Positions 51,611 through 63,446 of a DNA stretch of 64,000 nt are shown here, piece after piece. The stretch lies in the NCBI RefSeq assembly GCF_006874625.1, contig NZ_CP030034.1, forward strand, positions 744,001 through 808,000, given 5' to 3'. The position numbers were made by a program, and so were the translations under genes. Under the pieces are notes generated by a model. It was not told the DNA's origin, ran no database searches, and saw only the letters and a program-made list of their open reading frames with translations. Within the stretch, counting starts at the first letter, position 1, and every line of letters starts with the position of its first letter. This stretch comes from Bdellovibrio sp. NC01. GTDB taxonomy: Bacteria; Bdellovibrionota; Bdellovibrionia; Bdellovibrionales; Bdellovibrionaceae.

Positions 51611-52585
51611 TTGGCTGAAAATGAAAGCACGACCAAAGTAGAGGACCACAATAAAGAAAACTCTCCGGAAGAAACTTCGGAAGAGCTTCTTTCGTTGGAT
51701 AATCTTGATTCTATTTTGGCGGAAGAAGATCCCGAGTTTGCAAAATCCTTGGGAGAGATCGGTCCGATCGATCCGAATTCGCAAATCGACAGCGACGGTA
51801 CTTATACTGTCGATGATGAAAAGAAACTTTGGGCAAAGGGTTCAGCACTTCGCCAAAAGATCCTTAAAGTTTTCCCATTCCTTCCAAGTCTTTCTTATAA
51901 AATTAAAATGCAAAGATCTGCACTTCGTTTGAAGTGGATCGACACCAAAGAAAAACTCCGCGTAGGAATTAAAGCCGCTGGTCCCGCAACTTTGAAAGCG
52001 ATCAAAGCAGGCTTAGGAAAAATTAAAGACGGTATAGGCGCAGGCCTCGCTGCATTCAAAGAATTTAGCTTAGTAAAAAAATTAGCATTCGTGGGATTAG
52101 TTGCAGCGACAGTGGTCGCCTGCATCGTGGGCTACAAAGCTGCAAATCACAAGCTTTTGCCAGAAGATCAAGATCTGTTCTTGCCATCATTGGAAGAATG
52201 GGCGCAAGCGAAGTATTTGTACGATACTAAAGAAGAACAGATGGAATCATTTTATGATTCCACAAGAACATCTCAAAACATGATTGAGATGAAAAAGATT
52301 GTTGCGAATATTCGCCCTTCGAAGAGCTCCGGGCCAAATCCTATGGCCGCGATGGAGTTTTATGTGGAAGGCACGGTCGCTGAAGTCGTTGTCGAAATCA
52401 AAGACCGTGAGCCTGAGATGAAGGATTTATTCCTGAGGACGATCGAAGAGATGAATTACGATCAGATGGCGTCAGGGGAAGGAAAACAACTTCTTTGTGA
52501 CCGTCTTCGTAAGGACATCAATAAAGTCCTTACGACCGGTAAAGTTCGTCGTATCTTTATTAAGACCGCAATCGTTAAGCCTTAA
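51611..52585 (+). CDS. FliL-like membrane protein with long cytoplasmic N-terminus
   Basis: A 324-residue protein with TTG start preceded by GGGAGA. Residues 1-80 are acidic and disordered-looking, about 80-155 basic and helical, then one transmembrane helix (AFVGLVAATVVACIVGY, about 160-180). The C-terminal 80 residues (AMEFYVEGTVAEVVVEI, EPEMKDLFLRTIEEM, KQLLCDRLRKDINKVLTTGKVRRIFI) follow the FliL domain pattern. FliL supports the flagellar stator; the long N-terminus is unusual. It overlaps the convergent sigma-54 activator gene by 11 bases. Confidence 0.75.
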   Translation: MAENESTTKVEDHNKENSPEETSEELLSLDNLDSILAEEDPEFAKSLGEIGPIDPNSQIDSDGTYTVDDEKKLWAKGSALRQKILKVFPFLPSLSYKIKMQRSALRLKWIDTKEKLRVGIKAAGPATLKAIKAGLGKIKDGIGAGLAAFKEFSLVKKLAFVGLVAATVVACIVGYKAANHKLLPEDQDLFLPSLEEWAQAKYLYDTKEEQMESFYDSTRTSQNMIEMKKIVANIRPSKSSGPNPMAAMEFYVEGTVAEVVVEIKDREPEMKDLFLRTIEEMNYDQMASGEGKQLLCDRLRKDINKVLTTGKVRRIFIKTAIVKP

Positions 52586-53804
52586 AAGCCTCGACATCGA
52601 TATCGTAATATTTCAAACGATCGTGCAAAGTACTCTTTGGCATTCCAAGATCTTGTGCTGTTCGACGTTGATTGCCTTTATTTGCTGCCAAACGTTTCAG
52701 GATCATTTGTTTTTCGATCTCTTTAATCACAGGGATGTTATTGACTGGCGTCGCTTCTTGAGTCGAAAGCAAAGTTTTATCCAAAAGTTTTTCAATGTGA
52801 TGTTCTTCAATTTGAATACGTGGATACAAAGCTGAAGCACGAGTGACAAGATTTTTTAGCTCTCGGATATTACCTGGCCATGGGTGTTTCTTCATGCGTG
52901 CAATCGCGTTGAATGAAAAACGCACCTTCATTTTTTTAGCAAAGGCATAAAGAAGGTGATCGAAATCTTCCATACGCAAAGTCAAAGCTGGTGGGGATAC
53001 CGTCACGACGTTCAAACGGAAATACAAGTCAGAACGGAAGGCGCCTTCGCGAATTTTATCAGAAAGGTTTTGGTGAGTCGCCGCAATGATACGTACGTCT
53101 GTCTTCACGTTACGATCTGCACCGACCGGGCGAATTTCGCTGTTTTCTAAAGCGCGCAAAAGTTTTGCCTGCAAGCTGTAAGAAAGATCACCAATTTCAT
53201 CAAGGAATAAAGTACCGCCGCGAGCTGATTCAAACGCTCCTTTGCGGTCGTTGATAGCGCCCGTGAACGAGCCTTTGATGTGACCGAAAAGTTCACTCTC
53301 AATCAATGTTTCACTTAAGGCGCTGCAGTTGACGGACATGAACGGGCCGTTTTTACGAAGACTGTTGTCATGCAAAGCTTGGGCAATGACGTCTTTACCT
53401 GTGCCGGATGGGCCCAGGATTAAAACTGGAAAATCTGTTTTAGAAACGTTGCCAAGAGTTTGCAGTTCTTCATTCCAAACTTCGTTACGACTTTCGAGTG
53501 GGAAAGTTGATGTGACCTCTTTTTCAAGAGTGAATAGCAACTCTTGGTCGCCGATGCGGATAATGTCGCCCTCTTGCAGAAGGGCTTCGACGATCTTTGC
53601 GTCGTTCACAAATGTACCGGAAGCTGAACGCATATCGCGAATCATGAATCCGACTTCTTTTCGCTCTAAACGGCAGTGACGATCGGCAACGTCTTCGCCG
53701 GAAATTTGGACCTGGCAGTTGGAGTCTTTACCAACGGTCACGAAGTCCGTGATTGAAAGAGTTTTCGGGTTTTCGCCAAAAGTTTTAAGGTAAGCTTGTT
53801 GCAT
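52575..53804 (-). CDS. FHA-domain sigma-54-dependent transcriptional activator
   Basis: A 409-residue enhancer-binding protein. An N-terminal FHA domain (about 15-95; [21 protein letters not shown]) replaces the usual receiver. The AAA+ domain (about 110-330) has Walker [10 protein letters not shown], the sigma-54 contact loop as GSFTGA (canonical GAFTGA), Walker [14 protein letters not shown] and the R-finger region; a Fis-type helix-turn-helix ends the protein ([20 protein letters not shown]). Phosphothreonine signals may control it. The A to S change in the loop is tolerated in some activators. Confidence 0.92.
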   Translation of the reverse strand: MQQAYLKTFGENPKTLSITDFVTVGKDSNCQVQISGEDVADRHCRLERKEVGFMIRDMRSASGTFVNDAKIVEALLQEGDIIRIGDQELLFTLEKEVTSTFPLESRNEVWNEELQTLGNVSKTDFPVLILGPSGTGKDVIAQALHDNSLRKNGPFMSVNCSALSETLIESELFGHIKGSFTGAINDRKGAFESARGGTLFLDEIGDLSYSLQAKLLRALENSEIRPVGADRNVKTDVRIIAATHQNLSDKIREGAFRSDLYFRLNVVTVSPPALTLRMEDFDHLLYAFAKKMKVRFSFNAIARMKKHPWPGNIRELKNLVTRASALYPRIQIEEHHIEKLLDKTLLSTQEATPVNNIPVIKEIEKQMILKRLAANKGNQRRTAQDLGMPKSTLHDRLKYYDIDVEAFKA

Positions 53805-53952
53805 TAGGGTTTCTCCTGCTTAAAAAGTGTTCATTGTCGCAGGGAAGGCATTTACAAGAGGCTTGCCGCGCTCAGATGCAATTAAATGAACCTCTGCGGC
53901 ATTTCGACTCGCCTAATTATCAGGGACAGGATGGCTTTCTCAGAATTGAGAA

Positions 53953-54551
53953 ATGGAAAAGGCTTTGATAGACTCGGTTATGCCAAAATCGATTCAATTC
54001 ATTAAAAGTGCTGTCCTGGCAAAAGATTACCCCGTTCATAACATGGCCGAAGTGGCTATCGCAGGTCGCTCTAACGCTGGAAAAAGTTCCTTCATTAACG
54101 GTCTTGCGAAAAGCAAAATTGCAAAGGTCTCTTCGACTCCGGGTAAAACACGTCTTTTGAACTTCTTTAATATGGAAGATTCGTATGTTCTGACGGACAT
54201 GCCGGGTTATGGCTTTGCAGCTCGCAGTGGTAATGAATTGCGTGAGTGGCAACAGATGATCGAAACCTATCTGACAACTCGTGAAAACCTTAAAGGTTTG
54301 ATTCTTGTGATGGATATTCGTCGTTCATGGACTGAAGACGAAGAGATCATGAAACGTTTTTCAGAGCGTGAAGGTTTTCCGATCGCTGTGGTGTTGGCGA
54401 AAGCCGATAAACTTTCTTACAGCCAAGTTCTGCAAGCTGTAGCGAAAATCAAAAAAGTGACAGGCTTAAGTGCGGTGTTTGCTTCTTCGGCGACGAAGAA
54501 AGAAGGCGCGCAAGCTGTTGAAGACTATATTTATGAGAATTGGATAAAAGA

Positions 54552-54555
<4 letters not shown>
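53953..54555 (+). CDS. engB: Ribosome biogenesis GTPase EngB (YihA/YsxC)
   Basis: A 200-residue GTPase for large-subunit assembly. G1 AGRSNAGKSSF, G2/G3 region STPGKTRLLNFF and DMPGYGFA, G4 LAKADKLS (usual TKxD) and G5 FASSATK are present. ATG 53980 (MPKSIQF) would give the length typical of the family; 53953 adds nine residues. It overlaps kdsB by 4 bases. Confidence 0.93.
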
Positions 54556-56991
<2,436 letters not shown>

Positions 56992-56999
56992 GTGAACGT

Positions 57000-57980
57000 A
57001 TGTCGAAAGTAATTCAACAAGGTTTGCGAGTATTAGACGTCGAAGCGCAGGCAATTCTAGCTTTGAAAGGCAGAATTGGTGCTGAATTCGAACAAGCGGT
57101 GAAAACAATCACGGCTTGTAAAGGCAAACTGATTTTGACTGGCATGGGTAAGTCCGGTCAGATCGCTCGTAAATTGGCGAGCACGTTTTCTTCAACGGGA
57201 ACGCCTGCGGTGTTCTTGCATCCGGCAGAAAGTTCACACGGTGATTTGGGTGTCGTTGAAAATGATGACGTCGTTATCGCTATTTCCTATGGCGGTGAAG
57301 TGCCAGAGTTCGCAGGAATTTTGCGTTTTGTTGCTCGTAAAGGTATGCCTTTGATTGGCATCACGGGGAATGTGAATTCATCGTTAGCGAAAGCATCGCA
57401 AGTTGTTTTGAACGTCCACGTTTCTGAAGAAGCTTGTCCGTTGGGATTAGCACCAACCGCAAGCAGTACAGCAACGTTAGCTTTGGGCGATGCCGTTGCA
57501 ATGGCTGTGATGTCTGAAAAAGGTTTTACAACTGAAGACTTCGCAGAGTTCCATCCAGGTGGCAGTCTTGGTTACCGTTTGTTGACTCGCGTGCGCGATG
57601 TTATGCACGGCGGAGATGCTTTACCGACAGTGGGCTTGGAAGCGCCATTGCGCGAAGTGTTCTCGATCATGACTCATAAAGATGTTCGTGGTGCAGCAGG
57701 TGTTGTCGATGAAAAAGGTGATTTGGTTGGTGTGATTACCGACGGTCAAATTCGTCGTCGTCTTGAAAAGAGCACGGATCCATTGACTGGAACTGCAAAA
57801 GATTTGATGACTGCAAATCCACGCACGATTGATGTGAATGAATTGGCGGAAAAAGCTTTGTTCATCATGGAGCAATTCCAAATCAACATGTTGTTCGTTC
57901 TTGATAAAGACAATGTTCAAACAAAAAAACCAGTGGGTATCTTGCACGTACAAGATTTGTTGCGCGCGAAGCTTCGCTAG
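57000..57980 (+). CDS. kdsD: Arabinose-5-phosphate isomerase (KdsD/KpsF)
   Basis: Interconverts ribulose 5-phosphate and arabinose 5-phosphate, the first step to Kdo. The 326-residue protein has an SIS domain (GMGKSGQIARKLASTFSSTG, HPAESSHGDLGV, AISYGGEVPE, GLAPTASST) and two CBS domains from about residue 200 (VRDVMHGGDALP, VGVITDGQIRRRL, AKDLMTANPRTI). AGGTGA precedes the ATG, 8 bases after pyrG. It is the last gene of the LPS-precursor group. Confidence 0.95.
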   Translation: MSKVIQQGLRVLDVEAQAILALKGRIGAEFEQAVKTITACKGKLILTGMGKSGQIARKLASTFSSTGTPAVFLHPAESSHGDLGVVENDDVVIAISYGGEVPEFAGILRFVARKGMPLIGITGNVNSSLAKASQVVLNVHVSEEACPLGLAPTASSTATLALGDAVAMAVMSEKGFTTEDFAEFHPGGSLGYRLLTRVRDVMHGGDALPTVGLEAPLREVFSIMTHKDVRGAAGVVDEKGDLVGVITDGQIRRRLEKSTDPLTGTAKDLMTANPRTIDVNELAEKALFIMEQFQINMLFVLDKDNVQTKKPVGILHVQDLLRAKLR

Positions 57981-57990
57981 GCTGGTCTAC

Positions 57991-58029
57991 ACTCCGGCTC
58001 CGCCGGAGTAAGCAAGCCGAGCTTTTTTC
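57991..58029 (+). terminator. Hairpin and T-run after kdsD
   Basis: ACTCCGGC-TCC-GCCGGAGT (57991-58009) is a perfect 8-pair stem, followed by a small AAGC/GCTT stem and TTTTTT (58023-58028). Probably terminates the kds operon. CCGAGCTT/AAGCTCGG (58017-58024 and 58054-58061) is an additional inverted repeat downstream. Confidence 0.6.
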
Positions 58030-58133
58030 TCTGCGAAATTATTTTCTAGAATGAAGCTCGGTTATCTTTTACTTTTCAATTGCATCTCAACTCTTAATCA
58101 TCTTGTTCCGTTTTCCCTCGAAGAATTGCGTTG

Positions 58134-58160
58134 AGGACGTTTTTTTCATAGAAGCGTCCT
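58134..58160 (+). promoter_or_regulatory. Hairpin abutting the TonB-receptor start codon
   Basis: AGGACG (58134-58139) pairs with CGTCCT (58155-58160), whose last base touches ATG 58161. No ordinary ribosome-binding site lies at the normal distance, and GAGG at 58133 is inside the 5' arm. The structure could control translation of the receptor. No Fur-box-like sequence was recognised in 57981-58160. Confidence 0.4.
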
Positions 58161-60104
58161 ATGAAAATTCAGAACATTCTAATTACTAAGCCTTACTCAT
58201 TACTATTGTTAACTTTAGCATTCAGCGCAGTTAGTATTCGCGCGCAAGCACAAGACAACATCAAGATGGATACTGTTCGTGTGCAAGATGACGAATGGAA
58301 AGATACTGAAAAAGTCGATGCGACAGAGATCGAACAAAAACAAGCAACAAACTTAAAAGAAGTTCTTAAAAATACTCCTGATGTCACAGTGGGTGGTTTG
58401 AACAATACAGCACAAAAAGTTTATGTGCGTGGTTTGGAAGATCAAAACTTGAACATCACTGTTGATGGTGCACGCCAAAGTCAAAACATGTTCTATCACC
58501 AAGGTCGTTTGAACATTGATCCAGAGATGATGAAACGTGTAGATGTCGATGCAGGAACGGGGAATGCGTTGGCGGGTCCTGGTGCTTTAGGCGGCACAAT
58601 GCGCTTTGAAACGAAAGATGCAGAAGATCTTTTGGCTCCAGGTCGCGTTGCTGGTGCGATGATTAAAGGTGAATACGGCACAAACGCTGACGAGAAAAAA
58701 GGTTCTTTAGCTGTTTATGCTCGTCCAACAACAAATACTAGCTTCTTGTTATACGGAACATCTTCAAAATTCAATGACTACACTGACGGGGGTGGCGATA
58801 AGGTTCCGCTGACGGGCGGAGAGCCATGGAGTGTGCTTGGTAAATTAACTTGGCGTCCAACTTCAGATCAAAAGGTCAGTTTGTCGCGCACGCAACGTGA
58901 AGATAATGGGACAAGATACATTCGTTCAAACTATGGTTCTGCGGGTGGTAATGCCATTGCCGATCAAAAATTCAGAACCATCACAAATACGTTGGCCTAT
59001 GATATCGCTCCTGAAAATTCTTTGTTGAATTTGAAAGCTGAGGCGTACACATCTAGCAATACGATTGCTTACGATCAAACAGCAGGAACATCGGATGGTC
59101 ACTGGGATAGTTACGGTGGTGATGTTCGTAATACTTTTAAAATGGGCGATAGCAAGTTAACGGTGGGTACCGACTACAACGTTGATAAATCTAAAGGTAC
59201 GAATTCGAAAGGCACCGCCGACGAAGAAGGTAACATTTACGGTTTGTATGCGCAGTTTGATCAAGTGCTCACTCCTAATTGGTTGGGATCAGTTGGAGCA
59301 CGTTGGGATGATTACAATCTGACTCAAGCAGATGACAGCAAGATTCGTAATAATCACCTAAGCCCGAACGTAATGCTGACTTACAATATCAATGGCAACT
59401 GGGCGACTGATTTGTCTTGGAGCCAAGCTTTCAAAGGCGCGACTCCGGCGCAGTCTTTCTTGCTAGGCAATGTGACGTCGGTGACTCCAGTCAGCGGTCT
59501 TGAAGGTTCTGTTGCAGAGACGACTCAATGGGCTCTTCACTATAAAAACAATCCATTCATGAGTGATTTGACTGTTTATGACACGATCATCAGCAATCCG
59601 ATCAACGTTGGTATTAATAGAACGACCGGTGTGGTGACTCGTTCAAATATCGATAACGTTCGTTCGCAAGGTGTGAATGTGGGTGTCGGTTACACAGCGG
59701 GTTCATTCACTGGTAAAGTCGCTTATGCGCACAATAAAACACGTTTCGGTAGCGAACCTTTAGGTTACACAGCATTTGGTATCGGCAGTGGCTTCGGCGA
59801 TCGTATTAACTTAAGCCTTGAAAAAGTCTTTAGTGAATACAATGTGACATTGGGTTGGAATTCATTGTTTGCGATGGAACTAACGGATGTGCCGGCTAAT
59901 TCTCCGTCACAACCTGGCTATGATGTCCATGATATCAGTGCAACGTGGTTGCCAATTGGTGATGCTCGTATTGGCTTCGCCATCCATAATATCTTTGATA
60001 AAAAATACGTGGCGCAAGGCTCGGTCTTTGCGATTAATGGGAATGAAATTCCACTGTATGAAGAAGGACGTGACTTCCGTATCTCTGGAAGCTATTTCTT
60101 CTAG
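58161..60104 (+). CDS. TonB-dependent outer-membrane receptor, probably haem type
   Basis: A 647-residue receptor. The signal peptide ends near RAQA (residue 30); the TonB box is near KMDTVRV; the plug domain follows (LKEVLKNTPDVTV, KVYVRGLEDQNLNITVDGARQ, GTGNALAGPGALGGTMRFET), then the barrel, ending SGSYFF. The plug sequence resembles haem/haemoglobin receptors, and AFKGATPAQ lies where FRAP-type motifs occur, but the NPNL motif is not evident. Co-transcribed with its TonB 18 bases downstream. Iron or haem uptake from prey is a reasonable inference. Confidence 0.88.
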   Translation: MKIQNILITKPYSLLLLTLAFSAVSIRAQAQDNIKMDTVRVQDDEWKDTEKVDATEIEQKQATNLKEVLKNTPDVTVGGLNNTAQKVYVRGLEDQNLNITVDGARQSQNMFYHQGRLNIDPEMMKRVDVDAGTGNALAGPGALGGTMRFETKDAEDLLAPGRVAGAMIKGEYGTNADEKKGSLAVYARPTTNTSFLLYGTSSKFNDYTDGGGDKVPLTGGEPWSVLGKLTWRPTSDQKVSLSRTQREDNGTRYIRSNYGSAGGNAIADQKFRTITNTLAYDIAPENSLLNLKAEAYTSSNTIAYDQTAGTSDGHWDSYGGDVRNTFKMGDSKLTVGTDYNVDKSKGTNSKGTADEEGNIYGLYAQFDQVLTPNWLGSVGARWDDYNLTQADDSKIRNNHLSPNVMLTYNINGNWATDLSWSQAFKGATPAQSFLLGNVTSVTPVSGLEGSVAETTQWALHYKNNPFMSDLTVYDTIISNPINVGINRTTGVVTRSNIDNVRSQGVNVGVGYTAGSFTGKVAYAHNKTRFGSEPLGYTAFGIGSGFGDRINLSLEKVFSEYNVTLGWNSLFAMELTDVPANSPSQPGYDVHDISATWLPIGDARIGFAIHNIFDKKYVAQGSVFAINGNEIPLYEEGRDFRISGSYFF

Positions 60105-60122
60105 GCACAAGGATATTAATTA

Positions 60123-60776
60123 ATGGTCATGGTCCGCCCTTACTTTTCATACATCGTTTCTTTGGCTTTGCACTTAGGTGTGTTCGGCTTGGTATCGGTG
60201 TATGCGATGAAGCCGGTTGCGATCCCTTACGGTCATTACAAAAAAGGCGATCCAATGCTTGTTGAGATTGGATTGTCTTCGCCAGCAAAGACTTCGGTGC
60301 AGAGTGCGAAAGCGCAACCTGCGCCGGCGGATAAAGGCGATGTCGTGATTCCTTCTACGAAGAAGGAAGACAAACAAGTTTCTGAAGCGAATTCAAATCA
60401 AGATCAAGTGGCACGCGGTGAAATCGGTTTTAAAGATGGCACTCATGAAGGCGGGGAGCTTGGTCATTCTAAAGGTTACCAAGCGACGGCTCGTGAACGT
60501 TACTTGTTCGAGCTGCATGTCTTGATCGAAGGACGCAAGATTTATCCAGCGCTGTCGAAACGTTTGCGTGAATCTGGCAAAGTCACTGTGCAATTTACTG
60601 TGAATAAAGACGGCGCGATTCAAGACGTTATGGTGAAGAACCCAAGTCATTTTGAAAGATTGAATTCAGCGGCATCTGAATTAATCAACGGAATCAAAAG
60701 ATATAAGCCGTTGCCAGCAGGATTTGAGGGAGATCAAGCTAAGCTCGAAATCCCCATCGAGTATTCTTTGAACTAG
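60123..60776 (+). CDS. tonB: TonB energy-transducing protein
   Basis: A 217-residue protein: N-terminal membrane helix (YFSYIVSLALHLGVFGLVSV, with the SxxxH-type Ser/His), a Lys/Ala/Gln linker and a C-terminal TonB domain (GRKIYPALSKRLRESGKVTVQF, NSAASELINGIKRYKPLPAGF). It starts 18 bases after the receptor stop and should energise it. ExbB/ExbD are not encoded nearby. The 3' end overlaps the convergent asparaginase-like gene by 4 bases. Confidence 0.9.
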   Translation: MVMVRPYFSYIVSLALHLGVFGLVSVYAMKPVAIPYGHYKKGDPMLVEIGLSSPAKTSVQSAKAQPAPADKGDVVIPSTKKEDKQVSEANSNQDQVARGEIGFKDGTHEGGELGHSKGYQATARERYLFELHVLIEGRKIYPALSKRLRESGKVTVQFTVNKDGAIQDVMVKNPSHFERLNSAASELINGIKRYKPLPAGFEGDQAKLEIPIEYSLN

Positions 60777-61291
60777 AACTTTTCGAAAGTTCCTTTTTCT
60801 TTATTTTTACGAACATTTGGTAGAGCGAACACTTGGTTGTGGAACGAGATATAGAATCCCGGTTTCAAAAGTTTCGCTGCAAGTAACGCTTCGGTTACGT
60901 TTTGAGATGCATCGGAATCGTCGAAGCCCATTGGAATCATCGCACCAGTGAACACGACGGCCACCGTTGGATGGGGAAGCTTGTTGAAGCAGTATTCTGC
61001 GCTGACACTCATCGTATCTGTTCCGTGAAGAACCACCATCGGATGACCTTGCTTCATTTCAGCTTGAACTGTCGCTGCGATTTCTTCGCGGTCTTGGTCC
61101 GTCATGTACAAAGAGTCTTTGCTCATCAGCGGATGCACAAGGATGTTTGTGTACGGCAAGCGCATTTTTGAAAGAATGCGGTTCTTAATGCTAGTGCCAC
61201 GATTCTGAAGAGAACCATCGAATTCATCGTAGGTCTTTTCGATCGTTCCACCAGTCGTAATAATGACGACGTCTTGATGTTGGTTTTTCAT
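60773..61291 (-). CDS. Asparaginase N-terminal-domain-only protein
   Basis: A 172-residue protein matching only the N-terminal domain of L-asparaginases: nucleophile Thr in IITTGGTIEK (near 12-16) and LHGTDTM (Thr91-Asp92) are both present, with VFTGAMIPMG after them. Normal asparaginases have a further roughly 130-residue C-terminal domain completing the active site; here the protein ends with a charged tail. The frame is intact, so this is a compact domain protein rather than a visible frameshift remnant. Activity is uncertain; small asparaginase-domain proteins of this type exist in other bacteria. Confidence 0.82.
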   Translation of the reverse strand: MKNQHQDVVIITTGGTIEKTYDEFDGSLQNRGTSIKNRILSKMRLPYTNILVHPLMSKDSLYMTDQDREEIAATVQAEMKQGHPMVVLHGTDTMSVSAEYCFNKLPHPTVAVVFTGAMIPMGFDDSDASQNVTEALLAAKLLKPGFYISFHNQVFALPNVRKNKEKGTFEKF

Positions 61292-61337
61292 TTGAAGAAA
61301 TCCTAATGCGAAGGCTTACGCTTGGCAAGCCCCGGCG

Positions 61338-63239
61338 CTAGAGTTTAACGCCGGAAGCGAAGAGGGCAATGTTAGCTTTTGTGTCAGTAATTTCGTTGGC
61401 GCCAAACATTTTAATCAGCTGCTGAACCAACGCATCGATTTGCGACTGGTTTTGCTCACGCTTTTGTTGAATCTGGTATAAGTAGCCTTGCACGTCATTC
61501 AACTCTTGTTGTGACGGGATGCCATAACCGGCTTTCACGATTTGGGCAGGGCCTGTCAACTCTTGGTCGAAAGAAAGAGTTTTAAGGATGCTATCAACAA
61601 AGCTTTTCTTCTGTTGTCCTGCTGCAGTTTTTTCGTCGATGTCACCCTGAAGGAATTGATTGTATGTGTACTCTGTCACACGTTTTTCAATGAAGCGCTC
61701 TAGATACAAGAAGGCTGCTGACCATTTTCTTTTTTGTAGTGGTTCAGCAAAGGACCTGCTTAAGTACAGTTGTCTGCGCTGAGAGGGCTCAAAGTTTAAC
61801 CATTTCTTCAAAGAATATTTTTGACCCGAAAGTTCACGGATGATGCTTAAGGCCTGATCTAGGTTTGCTTGATTTGATGGGAAATAGTAGCCCGCGGCTT
61901 TGGCAGCAGGAAGGTTCTTCATATCTACTTCATTGCTGATCAGGTTATGATTTTTTAGTTCCTGCAAAACACCTTTTGGAGTTTGTGTACGAACATTCAT
62001 AAGATCGGCGCGACCCAAGCCTGCTTTAAGCAAGTTCATGATTTCAACTGCGCAGTTGTTGCTTAGGAAATAATATCTGTTGTTATAAGACCAATGAGTT
62101 TCCACGGCTCGTTCAAGAAACGATTTGATTTCTTCGCGAGTTAATGACAACGGATAGCTTTTTAAATCACGCAATTGTGTAACATTGTATTCGCTGATGA
62201 TTTGTACGAATGGAACGAAGAACAGGCGACTTGGATACTGACCCGTCAAGCCACCCCAGCCGCTAATTTGTGGGCTATCAAGAAATGCGCGGAATGATAC
62301 GACGATATGTGATTGAATGTCTTGAAGACATTCAGGCCCCACAGTTTTTCTTTCAGGAGCACACACAACAATGCGCGCAAGGGAATGCCCGAAAGAACTC
62401 ATCAAGGCATCGCCGTCTCCGGCAAGAAGATAATGAATTTGATAAACGCGACTTGGATCAATTGAGCGAATTGCTTTTTCAGCTTTGCCGAATTGGGAAT
62501 CCACAAAGGACAACGTCTCTTGGCAGGCTTGTTCCCCAAATGGTTGAAAGTTGAAGTGCTTGGCTAGATATCTATATATAGACGGACGACGGCATTGATA
62601 CTCACGGTCTGTCAGAAAGTATTCCATGTTCACGGCGAACATCTCTTGAGGGCTGCGAGCTTCATATGGATCTGGAGAACGATACCCAAATGTCGTCTCG
62701 TCCATGCGCATTCCATTGCCGTTTAATTCTTGATACCAACCAGTGGCATCTAAGAAATCAGGCATGGTTGAAACTGTCGTTTTTGTATTCTTATAAAGTT
62801 GGCAGACGTCGGGCACACCGTATTCACGATTATGCTGCTCTGACATCTGGCAATCCCACTTCGCATCTTTAATATCCTGAGGAATAACCTTCAGGAAATC
62901 ATAGACGTGAGAAAGCTCATGCACGATCGTGCGAGTCACGAGGTCATCGCGATCAAGGATTCGGCTATTGATTGTAATCACGCCCTTTGAATTGGCTTCA
63001 CCCGCAACGTGAGCATCCAAATCGACAAGTTGAATTTGATAAGCAGGGAACTTCACGCGGCCTTCTAAACGAATGCGCATGATTGGGGGTAAAAGATTGT
63101 AAGCGCCTAAGAAAGCGGTTGCCACTTGATCTCTTTGTTTGCTGGTTCCTCCAAAAACGGAAAAACGTGGCTGAACGTTTCCGCTCGCCCAAGAAATCGA
63201 AGCCGCCATAACTATAAATAGAGACAGTAGTGCTTTCAT
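61338..63239 (-). CDS. Exported HExxH plus DUF4105 (Lnb-like) two-domain protein
   Basis: A 633-residue protein with a signal peptide (MKALLSLFIVMAASISWASG). The first part has a zinc motif RTIVHELSHVYDF (His107, Glu108, His111) with a possible Glu ligand in SPQEMF (near 199). The second part, about 262-430, is a DUF4105/Lnb N-terminal periplasmic domain: LMSSFGHSLARI (His285) and YFLSNNCAVEIMNLL (Cys396), a cysteine-peptidase-like pair. A helical C-terminus follows. Two potential hydrolase sites in one exported chain is notable. A CCGGCG/CGCCGG hairpin (61332-61354) spans its stop. Confidence 0.82.
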   Translation of the reverse strand: MKALLSLFIVMAASISWASGNVQPRFSVFGGTSKQRDQVATAFLGAYNLLPPIMRIRLEGRVKFPAYQIQLVDLDAHVAGEANSKGVITINSRILDRDDLVTRTIVHELSHVYDFLKVIPQDIKDAKWDCQMSEQHNREYGVPDVCQLYKNTKTTVSTMPDFLDATGWYQELNGNGMRMDETTFGYRSPDPYEARSPQEMFAVNMEYFLTDREYQCRRPSIYRYLAKHFNFQPFGEQACQETLSFVDSQFGKAEKAIRSIDPSRVYQIHYLLAGDGDALMSSFGHSLARIVVCAPERKTVGPECLQDIQSHIVVSFRAFLDSPQISGWGGLTGQYPSRLFFVPFVQIISEYNVTQLRDLKSYPLSLTREEIKSFLERAVETHWSYNNRYYFLSNNCAVEIMNLLKAGLGRADLMNVRTQTPKGVLQELKNHNLISNEVDMKNLPAAKAAGYYFPSNQANLDQALSIIRELSGQKYSLKKWLNFEPSQRRQLYLSRSFAEPLQKRKWSAAFLYLERFIEKRVTEYTYNQFLQGDIDEKTAAGQQKKSFVDSILKTLSFDQELTGPAQIVKAGYGIPSQQELNDVQGYLYQIQQKREQNQSQIDALVQQLIKMFGANEITDTKANIALFASGVKL

Positions 63240-63446
63240 ATATAGATATCAGAGCAAAGATCGCACCCAGTTTGCTTTTCGATTCACGCATTTAAGAAGC
63301 TTTGAGCATCTAAGTCGTCTATTTCATCAACACACGGACCGACAATTGTTGTCGCTTTTGAGTGTTTCGCGTCTCAAATTGAATAGGATCAAACTGAGAC
63401 GGCACACCCGTTGCTTTATGGCTCTGCGACACATTAGGAGGTTATT

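Noticed and set aside
54402-54411. GCCGATAA sequence inside engB as a FliA -10 box
   Set aside because: It encodes the conserved GTPase G4 segment (KADK) and no TAAA box lies 15 bases upstream.
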